Shown: piece after piece, positions 63,618-64,000 of the stretch
Layout of the letters: every line of letters begins with the position of its first letter
Position numbering within the stretch: position 1 is the first letter of the stretch
DNA from: Psychrobacter fozii
GTDB lineage: Bacteria > Pseudomonadota > Gammaproteobacteria > Pseudomonadales > Moraxellaceae
Length of the DNA: 64,000 nt
Direction: 5' to 3'
Assembly: GCF_003217155.1 (NCBI RefSeq)
Contig: NZ_QJSU01000004.1
Location: 124,001-188,000 of the forward strand
Notes under the pieces: generated by a model
The model's database searches: none
Told to the model about the DNA's origin: nothing
Seen by the model: the letters and a program-made list of their open reading frames with translations, nothing else
Position numbers and translations under genes: made by a program

Positions 63618-63731
63618 ATGCGTTGCATTAGAAATACTGTCGTCAGAAATACTGTTATCAAAAATACGGCCACTAGAAGTAATGACCGCTGGCTTGACGA
63701 TTACCTTAAGAAAAACGTACTCAGGCTATGA
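63618..63731 (+). CDS. Possible 37-residue leader ORF with 15-bp coding repeats
   Basis: ATG to TGA, encoding MRCIRNTVVRNTVIKNTAT and ending in WLDDYLKKNVLRL. The DNA repeat of four 15-base units (63630-63689, for example AGAAATACTGTCGTC then AGAAATACTGTTATC) is in frame, giving RNTVV, RNTVI, KNTAT, RSNDR. It lies after an extended -10 element and 78 bases before yajC. No export signal or strong ribosome binding site is present, and the repeat resembles noncoding arrays elsewhere in the window, so it may not be translated. Confidence 0.3.
   Translation: MRCIRNTVVRNTVIKNTATRSNDRWLDDYLKKNVLRL
63630..63689. repeat. Imperfect tandem repeat, 4 x 15 bp, upstream of yajC
   Basis: AGAAATACTGTCGTC, AGAAATACTGTTATC, AAAAATACGGCCACT and AGAAGTAATGACCGC. 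Units 1 and 2 differ at two bases. Confidence 0.85.
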
Positions 63732-63809
63732 TTAACAGTTACCAAGTCTGGGATTTTTTGTTACTATGCGTTTAATTTTATTATTATCCATGACTTACTG
63801 AGAGAAACT

Positions 63810-64000
63810 ATGTTCTTATTTATTCAAGCTGCTCATGCTGCCGAAACTGCAGGTGCTGCGTCACTATTTGGTCAGATTCTACTGCCTGTTGCTTTTTTTG
63901 CGATTTTTTACTTCTTGGTTATTCGCCCGCAGTCTAAGCGTACCAAAGAGCATCGTGCCATGGTCAATGCTTTGAGCGTTGGTAGTGAAATCATTTTTGC
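63810..64000 (+). CDS. yajC: Sec translocon accessory subunit YajC (truncated by window end)
   Basis: The first 63 codons are present. MFLFIQAAHAAETAG leads into the single membrane helix (about 19-40, FGQILLPVAFFAIFYFLVIRP) and the conserved cytoplasmic QSKRTKEHRAMVNALSVGSE. YajC associates with SecDF-YidC in the inner membrane. GAGA precedes the ATG. secD and secF would be expected to follow outside the window. The usual upstream neighbour tgt is not here; the gene before it is the CNNM transporter on the other strand. Confidence 0.95.
   Translation, partial: MFLFIQAAHAAETAGAASLFGQILLPVAFFAIFYFLVIRPQSKRTKEHRAMVNALSVGSEIIF

Overview
The window looks like a stretch of a Psychrobacter-type chromosome (Moraxellaceae, Gammaproteobacteria). 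This is inferred from the mid-40s GC content, the protein sequences, the dnaG-rpoD pair, the bamD/rluD divergence and a type-B-like PutA; no rRNA or tRNA gene was found to anchor the taxonomy. Most of it is chromosomal housekeeping and catabolic sequence. One AT-rich accessory patch lies between nrdA and nrdB.

Layout. 0.1-1.3 kb: roxA, a ribosomal-protein hydroxylase. 1.5-10.3 kb: a minus-strand purine-catabolism cluster in transcription order NCS2 permease, xdhA, xdhB, xdhC, guaD. It would import purine and convert guanine through xanthine to urate. 10.7-14.6 kb: proline catabolism, with PutA encoded as two polypeptides. 15.4-16.7 kb: a second purine permease. 17.2-20.9 kb: tolQRAB without ybgC or pal. 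21.0-25.0 kb: a probably exported flavin amine oxidase flanked by a mono-haem and a tri-haem cytochrome c. 25.7-28.2 kb: a 41-residue lipoprotein, a WrbA-like flavoprotein and a YeeE/YedE transporter. 28.5-37.5 kb: pgeF, rluD, bamD, dnaG and rpoD. 37.8-39.1 kb: a MarR regulator and a siderophore-interacting reductase with clear operator palindromes. 39.3-43.0 kb: oleate hydratase, a bestrophin and a DUF493 protein. 43.5-52.5 kb: nrdA, about 5 kb of accessory ORFs, then nrdB and yfaE. 52.6-57.2 kb: a DegS-like protease, a Nif3 protein and an MltF-like transglycosylase. 57.4-64 kb: MltD with seven LysM motifs, an NTF2-like exported protein, a CNNM transporter and the start of yajC.

The most unexpected signals are in the DNA around the genes. 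(1) Short tandem duplications with 13-19 bp periods recur between genes, and at nrdA, nrdB, bamD, xdhC, ohyA and ybgI the first unit contains the stop codon. (2) A 110 bp repeat occurs twice, each time abutting the stop codon of a transporter gene and in the same polarity relative to it. (3) Three small inverted-repeat elements share TA-flanked ends. (4) A degenerate GTAGGGTGCG-type repeat is scattered through the nrdA-nrdB island. At the gene level the best leads are the split PutA, the amine oxidase-cytochrome triad, and a TTG-started membrane protein with a small partner just after nrdA. All identities and counts are by eye; no database search was run.
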